62,232 nt of DNA from UBA7359 sp964523895 (GTDB lineage Bacteria > Pseudomonadota > Gammaproteobacteria > Eutrophobiales > Eutrophobiaceae), in contig CAZGBJ010000014.1 in the NCBI GenBank assembly GCA_964523895.1, forward strand, positions 1 to 62,232. The letters run 5' to 3'. Each line of letters starts with the position of its first letter. Position 1 is the first letter of the stretch. Shown here one piece after another: positions 36,855 through 44,553 of this stretch. The notes beneath the pieces were generated by a model, which saw nothing but the letters and a program-made list of their open reading frames with translations, did no database searches and was not told the origin of the DNA. Both the position numbers and the translations under genes were made by a program.

Positions 36855-37636
36855 TGAACCTTTGACTCGCGTAAAATAGAAGCTTCGTCAGAATCGGGAA
36901 AAGAATTTCTTAATAATAATGCATAACTTGACATCGTGTCTTTGTCACCAAGTTCTCGTTCAATTTGAATGCCTAACCAAAGACTGCGAGCTGTATGACG
37001 GGAAACTTGTTGAAAACGTTGTATATAGGCTCTGGCGGAGAGGTAATTAAAATCATCCAATGCAAATTCACACATCTTAATCAACGCTTGAGGAACTCGT
37101 GGATTAATTTGTAGTGCCTGTTGAAAATAATTTTTTGCTTTATCCTTCTTTTGATTATTGTAAAGACATAAGCCTGCGTTTGTTACAGCAATTTCAGGTG
37201 TCTGATATAATGGGTTTGCTGCAGCTTTTAGGAAAGCTTCCTCTGATTCCTCAAGTCGATTTTGTTGACATAAAAAATTACCATAATTATTCAAGGTTGA
37301 TGAGTCATTGCTATCTAAACTTAAAGCACGTTTGAAATTTTGTTCGGCTTTTTTGTTGTCACCAATTTTTTGATAAAGCAGGCCGAATACATTGTAAGTC
37401 GCCGGGTGAGAGGGATCTGCTGCGCGGGCTTTTTCAAGTCTCTCCAAAGCGCCGTTATAATCTCCTTTTTTTAAATAGGCAACGGCAAGATTAAGATTAG
37501 CCGAGGCTACTTCGTTGGTGACATGTGATGGACGAATATTTTGATCTGATGATGTTCCAATTTGAGCCGGGTTACAGGCAGCAAGCACCATAGCTGAGAT
37601 TAGAAGCAGAAAAATATGCCGTTTATTATTTTGCAT
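36851..37636 (-). CDS. pilF: Type IV pilus pilotin PilF/PilW
   Basis: 261 residues. Signal peptide with lipobox VLAAC (Cys21). Six TPR units from about residue 45 (ANLNLAVAYLKKGDYNGALERLEKARAADP, then NYGNFLCQQNRLEESE). PilF/PilW lipoproteins bring the PilQ secretin to the outer membrane. Start shares bases with the rlmN stop. No other pil genes are in this window, so pili are only inferred. Confidence 0.92.
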   Translation of the reverse strand: MQNNKRHIFLLLISAMVLAACNPAQIGTSSDQNIRPSHVTNEVASANLNLAVAYLKKGDYNGALERLEKARAADPSHPATYNVFGLLYQKIGDNKKAEQNFKRALSLDSNDSSTLNNYGNFLCQQNRLEESEEAFLKAAANPLYQTPEIAVTNAGLCLYNNQKKDKAKNYFQQALQINPRVPQALIKMCEFALDDFNYLSARAYIQRFQQVSRHTARSLWLGIQIERELGDKDTMSSYALLLRNSFPDSDEASILRESKVQ

Positions 37637-38724
37637 TAGTTCAGCTCTACCTGATTTTTTTGATGTCTTGCTGCTTTAGCTGCAACTTTGCCAACCAATT
37701 GACCACAGGCGGCATCTATATCATCGCCGCGGGTTTTACGTGTAATGGTAATGAGTTTTGACTTAACTAATATATCTCTGAATGCATTAATTGTTTTGAC
37801 TTCCGAACAGTTGTAATTCGTTCCTGGAAAAGAGTTAAACGGGATCAAATTTACTTTTGCAGGTATGCCACGCAGGCATTCAACAAGATCATGTGCATCT
37901 TGTAAGCTATCATTAACATCTCTCAACATGACATACTCAATCGTAATTGGTTCTTCGTCTCTTGCTTGAGTAAATCGTTTACAGGCAGCAAGTAAATCAC
38001 GCATAGGATAAGAACGGTTAATTGGAACAATATCATTTCGTAGCTCATTATTGCTAGCGTGTAATGAGATGGCAAGACTGACGTTAGTATCTTCTTTTAG
38101 TCGGTCTATCTCAGGAATAATCCCCGAGGTGCTGACAGTGACACGTCGGCGCGCAAGACCAAAACCCAGGTCATCTGTAAGTAGGTTTATTGCTTTGAGT
38201 ACATTGTCATAATTTAGCAAGGGTTCGCCCATGCCCATGAATACGATATTGGTGATGATGCGTTTATCGTTTTCAAAATAACCAAGCGCCTTATTAGCTG
38301 CCCAGACTTGACCAATAATTTCAGCTGTCGAAAGATTACGATTAAAACCCTGTTGCCCGGTTGAGCAAAATTTACATTCCAACGGGCAGCCAACCTGAGA
38401 TGATATGCAAAGGGTACCTCTATCATTTTCCGGGATAAAGACCGTTTCAATGGAATTGCCACCATCGATCTGAAGCAGCCATTTACGCGTACCATCTTCA
38501 GATTTTTGTTCAGAGATAATTTTTGGTGGCGATATGCAGGTGTTTTGTTCAAGTTTTGCGCGCAGGACCTTACTAAGATTAGTCATGGACGAAAAATCAA
38601 CAGCGCCCTGGTGATATATCCATTTAAGGACTTGTTGCGCACGAAATGATTTATCTCCCATCTCAATGAAGTAAGACTCCAGAGATTTTCGATCATAATC
38701 AAGTATGTTTGTTTTTTCAGTCAT
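37636..38724 (-). CDS. rlmN: Dual-specificity 23S rRNA/tRNA adenine-C2 methyltransferase RlmN
   Basis: 362 residues from the ATG at 38724, five bases past the ndk stop; a TTG at 38748 would overlap ndk and has poorer support. Radical-SAM CxxxCxxC motif in CPLECKFCSTG, plus the conserved MGMGEPLLNYDNV and a late catalytic Cys in ADIDAACGQL-type segment (DDIDAACGQL). It methylates A2503 of 23S rRNA and A37 of some tRNAs. Confidence 0.97.
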   Translation of the reverse strand: MTEKTNILDYDRKSLESYFIEMGDKSFRAQQVLKWIYHQGAVDFSSMTNLSKVLRAKLEQNTCISPPKIISEQKSEDGTRKWLLQIDGGNSIETVFIPENDRGTLCISSQVGCPLECKFCSTGQQGFNRNLSTAEIIGQVWAANKALGYFENDKRIITNIVFMGMGEPLLNYDNVLKAINLLTDDLGFGLARRRVTVSTSGIIPEIDRLKEDTNVSLAISLHASNNELRNDIVPINRSYPMRDLLAACKRFTQARDEEPITIEYVMLRDVNDSLQDAHDLVECLRGIPAKVNLIPFNSFPGTNYNCSEVKTINAFRDILVKSKLITITRKTRGDDIDAACGQLVGKVAAKAARHQKNQVELN

Positions 38725-38729
38725 GTCTC

Positions 38730-39176
38730 TTAACGTGTTCTGGGACAAATCTCACTTTCTTTAAAGAAAAAGTCAATTTCCCTTTGAGCACTTTCTACAC
38801 TGTCTGATCCGTGTATCGCATTTTCATGAATATCGCCTTTAAGTGTAGGAGTAGCATAGAGCTTACGAATTGTTCCCTCTGTCGCTTCTTTCGGATTAGT
38901 CGCGCCCATGAGATCTCTCATGACCTTAATCGCATTTTCACCTTCCAAGGCTTGCACTAATACTGGTCCAGAGGTCATAAAATCAAGTAAAGGCTCATAG
39001 AAAGGCCGCCCATGATGTTCGGCATATAATTCTTCTGCCTCAGTGACAGATAAATGCAACATTTTTGCTGCAATAATGCGCAAACCATTATCTTCCACTA
39101 ACGCTAATATATTACCGATGTCGTTATTTGCTACGGCATCAGGTTTAACTATCGTTAGTGTCCGTTCTTGTGTCAT
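38730..39176 (-). CDS. ndk: Nucleoside diphosphate kinase
   Basis: 148 residues. Phosphotransfer histidine in NAIHGSDSVESA (H117), with the TLTIVKPDAVANN start and GPVLVQALEGENAI. Balances nucleoside triphosphates. First gene of the ndk-rlmN-pilF-rodZ-hisS-yfgM-bamB-der block. The C-terminal ICPRTR is slightly longer than most. Confidence 0.97.
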   Translation of the reverse strand: MTQERTLTIVKPDAVANNDIGNILALVEDNGLRIIAAKMLHLSVTEAEELYAEHHGRPFYEPLLDFMTSGPVLVQALEGENAIKVMRDLMGATNPKEATEGTIRKLYATPTLKGDIHENAIHGSDSVESAQREIDFFFKESEICPRTR

Positions 39177-39484
39177 TCAATCTTACTCCCAGTATAAATT
39201 TTTAAAAATAGTAAATCGCGGGATTATAGTGCTCAGGCGAGCAAGGTGAAACCTTAAAATGAAAAAATCGTATGAAAAGCAGTGGTCTAGGTCTAATTTT
39301 TAACTAAATACTGCAATATATACCCGTGATACCTGAAAATGCCTATTTATAGCACGCCTATTTTCATCCATGGCGGCGTTGCTCCTCTTTGCAGGGAGCG
39401 ACCATGCGCATCGTCGCGCCTTGTCTTGAATAAAAATAGACGCACTCTAAAACACGCATTTTCAAGTATCACGGGTATAGTGGC
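39177..39484. other. 308-bp intergenic region upstream of ndk
   Basis: The left 140 bases (39177-39318) are AT-rich and should hold the ndk promoter; I cannot assign -35/-10 boxes confidently. The right 160 bases are the MITE-like element listed separately. No gene is seen. Confidence 0.6.
39319..39479. mobile_element. MITE-like element B1, 161 bp with 24-bp terminal inverted repeats
   Basis: The left end TATACCCGTGATACCTGAAA and on (39319-39342) matches the reverse complement of the right end (39456-39479) at 23 of 24 bases. TA at each outer edge would be the duplicated target if the true ends are TACCCGTGA/TCACGGGTA, as in IS630/mariner-type elements. The interior (GGCGTTGCTCC...GAGCGACC) is itself imperfectly palindromic and has no open frame. 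It lies just 3' of the Rieske gene (stop at 39485). Confidence 0.85.
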
Positions 39485-39823
39485 TTAATCCCAGCGATCA
39501 TCAGTGACTTGTATCACTCCGTTCTCAATCCTTACTGGAAATGTATGTGTTGCCTCATAAGCTGGCGGCGTCAGTGCCTCGCCTGTTTTTATACAGAAAC
39601 GAGCACCATGGCGTGGACAAATTATTTGTTCACCATCAATGATTTTCTCAGAATCGAGACCACAGCCAAGCATGGGCGAACCATCATGAGTGCAGACATC
39701 TTCAATTGCATAATAATTCCCGTCCAGATTAAAGACCGCGATCATGACGTTATCAACGTCTATTAATCGGGACTGTTCTGGAAGAAACTTTTCTTCTTCT
39801 TCGACATTAAACCAACCTGCCAC
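39485..39823 (-). CDS. Rieske-type 2Fe-2S ferredoxin linked to SUF
   Basis: 112 residues from the GTG at 39823. The Rieske ligands are in CTHDGSP and CPRHGARF, with 21 residues from the first Cys-x-His to the second. Such non-heme-iron oxygenase-ferredoxin-like proteins often end SUF operons of gammaproteobacteria. The previous in-frame TTG would precede the ribosome site and is rejected. Its role with SUF is inferred from position. Repeat B separates it from sufT. Confidence 0.92.
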   Translation of the reverse strand: MAGWFNVEEEEKFLPEQSRLIDVDNVMIAVFNLDGNYYAIEDVCTHDGSPMLGCGLDSEKIIDGEQIICPRHGARFCIKTGEALTPPAYEATHTFPVRIENGVIQVTDDRWD

Positions 39824-39827
39824 AAAG

Positions 39828-39833
39828 ACCTCC
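39828..39833 (-). promoter_or_regulatory. Shine-Dalgarno GGAGGT deciding the Rieske start
   Basis: GGAGGT reads on the minus strand, four bases before GTG at 39823. It is the strongest ribosome site nearby and lies inside the longer open frame, which shows that the TTG at 39835 is not the start. Confidence 0.8.
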
Positions 39834-39858
39834 AAATAAAATTTTAATATTTTAAGTC

Positions 39859-40025
39859 AAAAGAGCTTTGCACGACGTAATGAGCGAAGGCTAATCAAGG
39901 CAAATGCAGTCGAAAAAGCGGAATGTACGCGTTAGTACATGAGCATTTTGAGACTGTATTTACCAACAGTAGGCGCTTTAGGCGACGCAGAGTAGCCGAG
40001 TGTAATAGTCGTGCAGAGTTCTTTT
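39859..40025. repeat. Interspersed repeat B, about 167 bp, between sufT and Rieske gene
   Basis: Ends are an 18-bp inverted repeat matching at 16 of 18: AAAAGAGCTTTGCACGAC (39859-39876) against the reverse complement of 40008-40025. The interior contains ATGTACGCGTTAGTACAT, a perfect 6-bp stem hairpin, with GAG next, resembling the core of repeat A. Its edge touches the sufT stop codon (40025-40027). No open frame. Confidence 0.8.
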
Positions 40026-40582
40026 TAGTACATTCCTGTTTCTAATCTAGCCGCCTCCGACATCATCTCCTGGCTCCAGGGTGGTTCGAAAGTAAGCTCG
40101 ACATTTACCCGGTTAACATTAGGCAGTGCTAATATTTTTGTGCGTACATCATCAGCAAGAAATTCACCCATGCCACAACCTGCAGCAGTTAATGTCATGG
40201 TTATATCGACTTGATTGCCATCAGCACCTAATGGCGTGATGTGACATGCATAGATCAATCCGAGTTCAACGATATTGATTGGTATTTCCGGATCATAACA
40301 AGTACGTAGTTGATCCCAGACAAGATCTTCATCTACTGTGCCATCACCAGTGGCTTCTTTCTCTATTGTCGAATCCGGTTTGTCTTCTATTTCATAACCA
40401 AGTGCATCAGCATTTTTCGCATCAATGCGCGCAAGGTTGCCATTTACGTTGACGGTATAACTTCCACCCAGTGCCTGTGTTACTAGTACTACACTACCTT
40501 CTGGTAAATTAATAGGCGTACCTACCGGGATCAATACCGCATCGCAATCGCGTTCCAGTGTTATTGGTTTATTTTCTTGCAT
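40025..40582 (-). CDS. sufT: SUF-associated protein SufT (DUF59 fusion)
   Basis: 185 residues. The C-terminal DUF59/MIP18-like domain (about 80-180) has VWDQLRTCYDPEIPINIVELGLIY, and LTAAGCGMG with its conserved Cys. The N-terminal part (about 1-70) contains DCDAVLIPVGTPI, typical of the SufT extension. SufT proteins help mature Fe-S proteins under high demand. It follows sufU by 16 bases. Confidence 0.93.
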   Translation of the reverse strand: MQENKPITLERDCDAVLIPVGTPINLPEGSVVLVTQALGGSYTVNVNGNLARIDAKNADALGYEIEDKPDSTIEKEATGDGTVDEDLVWDQLRTCYDPEIPINIVELGLIYACHITPLGADGNQVDITMTLTAAGCGMGEFLADDVRTKILALPNVNRVNVELTFEPPWSQEMMSEAARLETGMY

Positions 40583-40598
40583 GATTAATTATGGGTTC

Positions 40599-41048
40599 TC
40601 ATTCTGTATGAACAGGTGTGTTGCCACCCTGTATGATGGAATGCAATGTATGCCAGCATAGTGACGCGCATTTAACTCTTGCCGGGTAAGCTTTCACGCC
40701 AGCTAATGCAGCCAATTTACCTAATTGTTCAGGATCGGCCTCTTCATCGGTTGTTATTAAATTGTGAAATTCATCAAATAACAACTCTGCCTCTTCTAAG
40801 GATTTTCCTTTCATCGCATCTGTCATTAATGAAGCTGATGCAACGGAAATAGCGCAACCTGAACCATCAAAGCTAATGTCTTCAATATTTACGCCATCCG
40901 TTTTTAAATATAATGTTAGTTTGTCGCCGCAAAGCGGATTGAAACCTTCAAGCGTTTTGTTTGCACCCGCAAGTTTGCCAAAATTACGCGGGCTACGATT
41001 GTGGTCAACAATCACTTCCTGATAAAGATCTTTTATATCAAACATCAT
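40599..41048 (-). CDS. sufU: SufU-type sulfur-transfer scaffold
   Basis: 149 residues, IscU-like fold. Cysteines C40, C65 and C127 plus D42 are the SufU/IscU ligand set (NPLCGDKL, GSGCAIS, KCASLCWHTL); C131 is also present. The insertion between the second and third regions is longer than in IscU, which marks SufU. Nine bases before sufS stop. SufE is not found, so SufU is probably the sulfur acceptor from SufS. Confidence 0.93.
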   Translation of the reverse strand: MMFDIKDLYQEVIVDHNRSPRNFGKLAGANKTLEGFNPLCGDKLTLYLKTDGVNIEDISFDGSGCAISVASASLMTDAMKGKSLEEAELLFDEFHNLITTDEEADPEQLGKLAALAGVKAYPARVKCASLCWHTLHSIIQGGNTPVHTE

Positions 41049-41056
41049 TGTTTACC

Positions 41057-42319
41057 TTATCCAAAAATCTTTTTACATTTATCAATAGCCTGAATTAATG
41101 CATCGACTTCTTCGCGTGTATTATAAAAAGCGAATGAAGCTCTGGCTGTTGCTGGAATTTCAAATCGTTCCATTACCGGCATTGCACAGTGATGTCCGGC
41201 ACGAACAGCAACACCTTCACCATCGAGTATGGTGCCAATATCATGCGGATGAATTCGACCTAGTGTAAATGAAAGTATGCTGGTTTTATTTTTTGCGGTG
41301 CCTACAAAGTTTAAATCAGCAATTTGGGCAGCTTGTTCGTTAGCATAATCTAATAACTCGTTTTCATATTGTGCGGTAATTTCAAGATCAAGCTCATTAA
41401 CGTAATCAATTGCAGCACCTAAGCCAATAACACCGGCTATGTGTGGTGTCCCTGCTTCAAATTTATGTGGCAGGGTATTAAAAGTTGATTTCGACATCGA
41501 CACCGTTTGAATCATATCGCCACCACCTTGATACGGTGGCATAGCGTCTAATAATTCTTCTCTCCCATAAAGAACGCCGATGCCTGTTGGGCCAAATAAT
41601 TTATGACCGGAGAAAACATAAAAATCACAACCCAGTTCCTGAACATCAACTTTGGTATGAGGAACTGCCTGAGCACCGTCGACCAATACTTTTGCGCCTA
41701 CTGCATGTGCTTTATCAATAATGATTTTGATAGGATTAATCGTGCCAAGTGCATTAGAGATATGACCGACGGCAACAATGCTTGTCTTTTCGTTTAGCAG
41801 CCTTTCATATTCTTCAAGTATTAGCTCGCCCGCATCATTAATAGGGATGTAATGAAGTTTCGCGCCTGTTTGTTCACAAAGTAATTGCCAGGGCACAATG
41901 TTTGAATGATGTTCTAACTCAGTAATGATAATTTCATCATCAGCAGTAAGCGTGTCTCGACCAAAGCTTTGTGCAACAAGATTAATGGCTTCAGTTGCAC
42001 CACGAACAAAAATAATTTCTTTGGCTGTATTGGCATTAACAAACGTTTTAACTTTTTCGCGAGCTGTTTCATAAACGGCTGTTGCTGTTTCACTAAGCGT
42101 ATGAACACCACGATGAATGTTTGAATTGTATTCGCGATAATACGTATCCAGCGTTTCAATGACCTGTTTTGGCTTTTGCGCAGTCGCTGCGTTATCAAGG
42201 TAGACTAGTGGCTTGCCATTGACCTGTTCTTGCAAGATCGGGAAGTCAGCGCGTATTTTTTCAACATCAAATCTTGATGTTTCAGTATTCATACTCGTTG
42301 CCGTATTCGGTTTATTCAT
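41057..42319 (-). CDS. sufS: Cysteine desulfurase SufS (group II)
   Basis: 420 residues. PLP lysine K240 in FSGHKLFGPTG; persulfide cysteine C378 in RAGHHCAMPVM, in the short-loop group II position. It takes sulfur from cysteine. Overlaps sufD by eight bases. An N-terminal extension of about 15 polar residues precedes the usual start DVEKIRADFPIL. Confidence 0.96.
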   Translation of the reverse strand: MNKPNTATSMNTETSRFDVEKIRADFPILQEQVNGKPLVYLDNAATAQKPKQVIETLDTYYREYNSNIHRGVHTLSETATAVYETAREKVKTFVNANTAKEIIFVRGATEAINLVAQSFGRDTLTADDEIIITELEHHSNIVPWQLLCEQTGAKLHYIPINDAGELILEEYERLLNEKTSIVAVGHISNALGTINPIKIIIDKAHAVGAKVLVDGAQAVPHTKVDVQELGCDFYVFSGHKLFGPTGIGVLYGREELLDAMPPYQGGGDMIQTVSMSKSTFNTLPHKFEAGTPHIAGVIGLGAAIDYVNELDLEITAQYENELLDYANEQAAQIADLNFVGTAKNKTSILSFTLGRIHPHDIGTILDGEGVAVRAGHHCAMPVMERFEIPATARASFAFYNTREEVDALIQAIDKCKKIFG

Positions 42320-43643
42320 TGGTAAACTCGCGAATTAGTTCAGCATCAGGCAATTGACCGATAATTAAATATTCAAGCCGATTTTTTACCGGCGTAAAGC
42401 TGATATCACTAATTACTTCATCAGCGAAAGCGTAAGTTAATAGACTTCGAGCCGTTTCTTCATCAATCGCGCGTGAGCGGAGATAGAACAGCATATTTTC
42501 ATCCAATTGCCCGACAGTTGCACCATGACTGCATTTAACGTCATCAGCATAAATTTCTAATTCCGGTTTGGTATCAATCTCGGCATCATCCGATAACAGC
42601 AAGTTAGCGTTGTTTTGATGAGCCTCAATTTTTTGTGCTTGAGGATGGACAACAACCTTGCCATTAAATACGGCACGACTTTTCCCATTTAACACACCAC
42701 GATAGTTTTCTGAACTATGAGTATTCGGCTTTAAATGATCAACACGAGTATGGTTGTCTACATGCTGTTTATCGCTAGTCATGTATAAACCATTCATGAT
42801 GATATTTGCCCCTTCAGCCGCAAGATGACCATGAATATCATTTCGTACCAAAGAACCACCAAGCGATATTGAATTTGATTCAAAGCGACTGTCCTTATCT
42901 TGCATTACATTCAAATTGCCAATGTGATATGCATTTAAGCTCTCCTGTTGAATTTTATAATGCTTAAGTATGGACGAAGCAGATAAAGAAACTTCGGTGA
43001 CCGCATTAGTAAAATAGTTAGCGTGGTCAAGGCCGACATAACTTTCAATCAAAGTCGCTTCTGAGTGTTCGCCCATAACAATTAAGTTTCTAGGGTGAGT
43101 CGCAAAAGGCTGAGTATTATCTTTAGCTAGATATAAAATATTAATCGGTTTGTCGACAACGGTATTCTTAGGTATGTTGATATAAGTACCATGCTGAATA
43201 AATGCGGTATTTAATGCTGTGAAAGCACTCACATTATTATCTGCATATTGTGCTAAGTGTTTTGCAAGTAACTCATTGTCTTTTCCCAGAGCTGCTGCCA
43301 TATTTTCAATAACAACATTTTCAGGTAAATCATTAATGTGAGAATGTTCTTCAGAATAAACACCATTAATAAAAACTAATTCGTAGCAATCAAGATCCTT
43401 AAAACGGACAGCATCAATATCATCATTATTAATTGATATGCCTTGATCATTAAGGCTAGAAAATGCTTTCTTTGTAATAGGGCGTGTGTCAGTGTATTTC
43501 CAGTTCTCTTGACGAGTACCTGGAAAGCCCGATTCTTTGAAAAGACTTAGTGCCGAATGACGTTGTTCGGAAAACCAATCTGATTTAATGTCATTACCAA
43601 GCTGCTCAAAATCATTGAGGTAATTCTGTATTTCTGTACTCAT
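42312..43643 (-). CDS. sufD: Fe-S assembly protein SufD
   Basis: 443 residues. Right-handed beta-helix core (about 130-400) with SRAVFNGKVVVHPQAQKIEAHQ, SDDAEIDTKPELEIYADDVKCSHGATVG, the SufB/SufD signature. Helical N-terminal domain includes GFPGTRQENWKYTD. Pairs with SufB. Its ATG overlaps the sufC stop. Confidence 0.96.
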   Translation of the reverse strand: MSTEIQNYLNDFEQLGNDIKSDWFSEQRHSALSLFKESGFPGTRQENWKYTDTRPITKKAFSSLNDQGISINNDDIDAVRFKDLDCYELVFINGVYSEEHSHINDLPENVVIENMAAALGKDNELLAKHLAQYADNNVSAFTALNTAFIQHGTYINIPKNTVVDKPINILYLAKDNTQPFATHPRNLIVMGEHSEATLIESYVGLDHANYFTNAVTEVSLSASSILKHYKIQQESLNAYHIGNLNVMQDKDSRFESNSISLGGSLVRNDIHGHLAAEGANIIMNGLYMTSDKQHVDNHTRVDHLKPNTHSSENYRGVLNGKSRAVFNGKVVVHPQAQKIEAHQNNANLLLSDDAEIDTKPELEIYADDVKCSHGATVGQLDENMLFYLRSRAIDEETARSLLTYAFADEVISDISFTPVKNRLEYLIIGQLPDAELIREFTNE

Positions 43644-44392
43644 GCAGCTTCAGTCTCTACTATCCAGTCGTAACCTTTCTCTTCGAGTTCTAATGCAAGC
43701 TCAGGTCCGCCAGACTTAATAATTTTTCCATTACTCAATACGTGTACATGATTCGGCTTAATGTAATCTAACAAACGTTGGTAATGTGTAACTAAAATAA
43801 TAGAACGCTCTTCATTGCGTAAACTATTGACACCCTCAGTAACAATTTTTAATGCATCAATATCAAGTCCTGAGTCGGTTTCATCTAGAATGGCTAACTT
43901 TGGTTCAAGTACCGCCATTTGAAAAATTTCGTTACGTTTCTTTTCGCCACCAGAGAAACCTTCATTAACAGATCGATTAAGCAGATCTTCTTTCATCTTA
44001 ACCAGTTTCATTTTTTCTTTAACCAGAGTTAAAAATTCAACGGCGTCTAATTCTTGTTCGCCACGGTTTTTACGAATCGCATTAACAGCCGCTTTTAATA
44101 AGTAAACATTATTCACGCCAGGAATTTCAACCGGATATTGAAAGGCGAGGAACAAACCAGCCCAGGCGCGTTCTTCCGGCGCGAGCTCAAACAAGTCTTT
44201 GCCATCATATTCGACGCTGCCTTTCGTTACTTCGTAACCATTTCTGCCCGCAAGTACATTAGCCAGTGTACTTTTGCCCGAACCGTTAGGACCCATAATA
44301 GCATGCACTTCACCGGCATTCACACTCAGGTTTAGACCTTTCAGTATTTCCTTGTTATCTACCTTTGCGTATAAATTTTCTATTTTTAACAT
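43640..44392 (-). CDS. sufC: Fe-S assembly ATPase SufC
   Basis: 250 residues, an ABC ATPase. Walker A GPNGSGKSTL (about 34-43), signature SGGEKKRNE, Walker B LAILDETDSGLD. ATP binding drives dimerisation and opening of SufBCD. Separated from sufB by repeat C, an unusual gap in an otherwise tight operon. Confidence 0.97.
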   Translation of the reverse strand: MLKIENLYAKVDNKEILKGLNLSVNAGEVHAIMGPNGSGKSTLANVLAGRNGYEVTKGSVEYDGKDLFELAPEERAWAGLFLAFQYPVEIPGVNNVYLLKAAVNAIRKNRGEQELDAVEFLTLVKEKMKLVKMKEDLLNRSVNEGFSGGEKKRNEIFQMAVLEPKLAILDETDSGLDIDALKIVTEGVNSLRNEERSIILVTHYQRLLDYIKPNHVHVLSNGKIIKSGGPELALELEEKGYDWIVETEAA

Positions 44393-44414
44393 AAGTTTTT
44401 TCTCAATTTATAAT

Positions 44415-44553
44415 AAGGGGCTTCTAAAAATAGTAATTTTTTGTTCGCCTCATCCTTAAGGCTCACCCCTTCGGGGTTAACACTCAAAATCGCTCCCGGC
44501 GATTTTGTCGTGAGCACATAAAAAACAGGAAAAGTGCATTTTTAGTGACCCTT
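44415..44553. repeat. Interspersed repeat C, about 139 bp, between sufB and sufC
   Basis: Left end AAGGGGCTTCTAAAAAT and right end (read inward AAGGGTCACTAAAAAT) are loosely inverted. The left 25 bases from GCTTCTAAA match repeat A's left end at 19 of 25, and GCATTTTTAG occurs at both right ends. Inside are CAAAATCGC/GCGATTTTG (44485-44493 and 44499-44507) and ACCCC/GGGGT (44465-44469, 44473-44477) hairpins. It touches the sufB stop. Confidence 0.75.

Noticed and set aside
39824..39835. TTG start for the Rieske protein
   Set aside because: The GGAGGT ribosome site lies between it and the GTG at 39823, so the GTG is the start.
44485..44507. Intrinsic terminator after sufB
   Set aside because: On the sense strand the hairpin is followed by GAGTGTT and not a U-run; it is better explained as part of repeat C.
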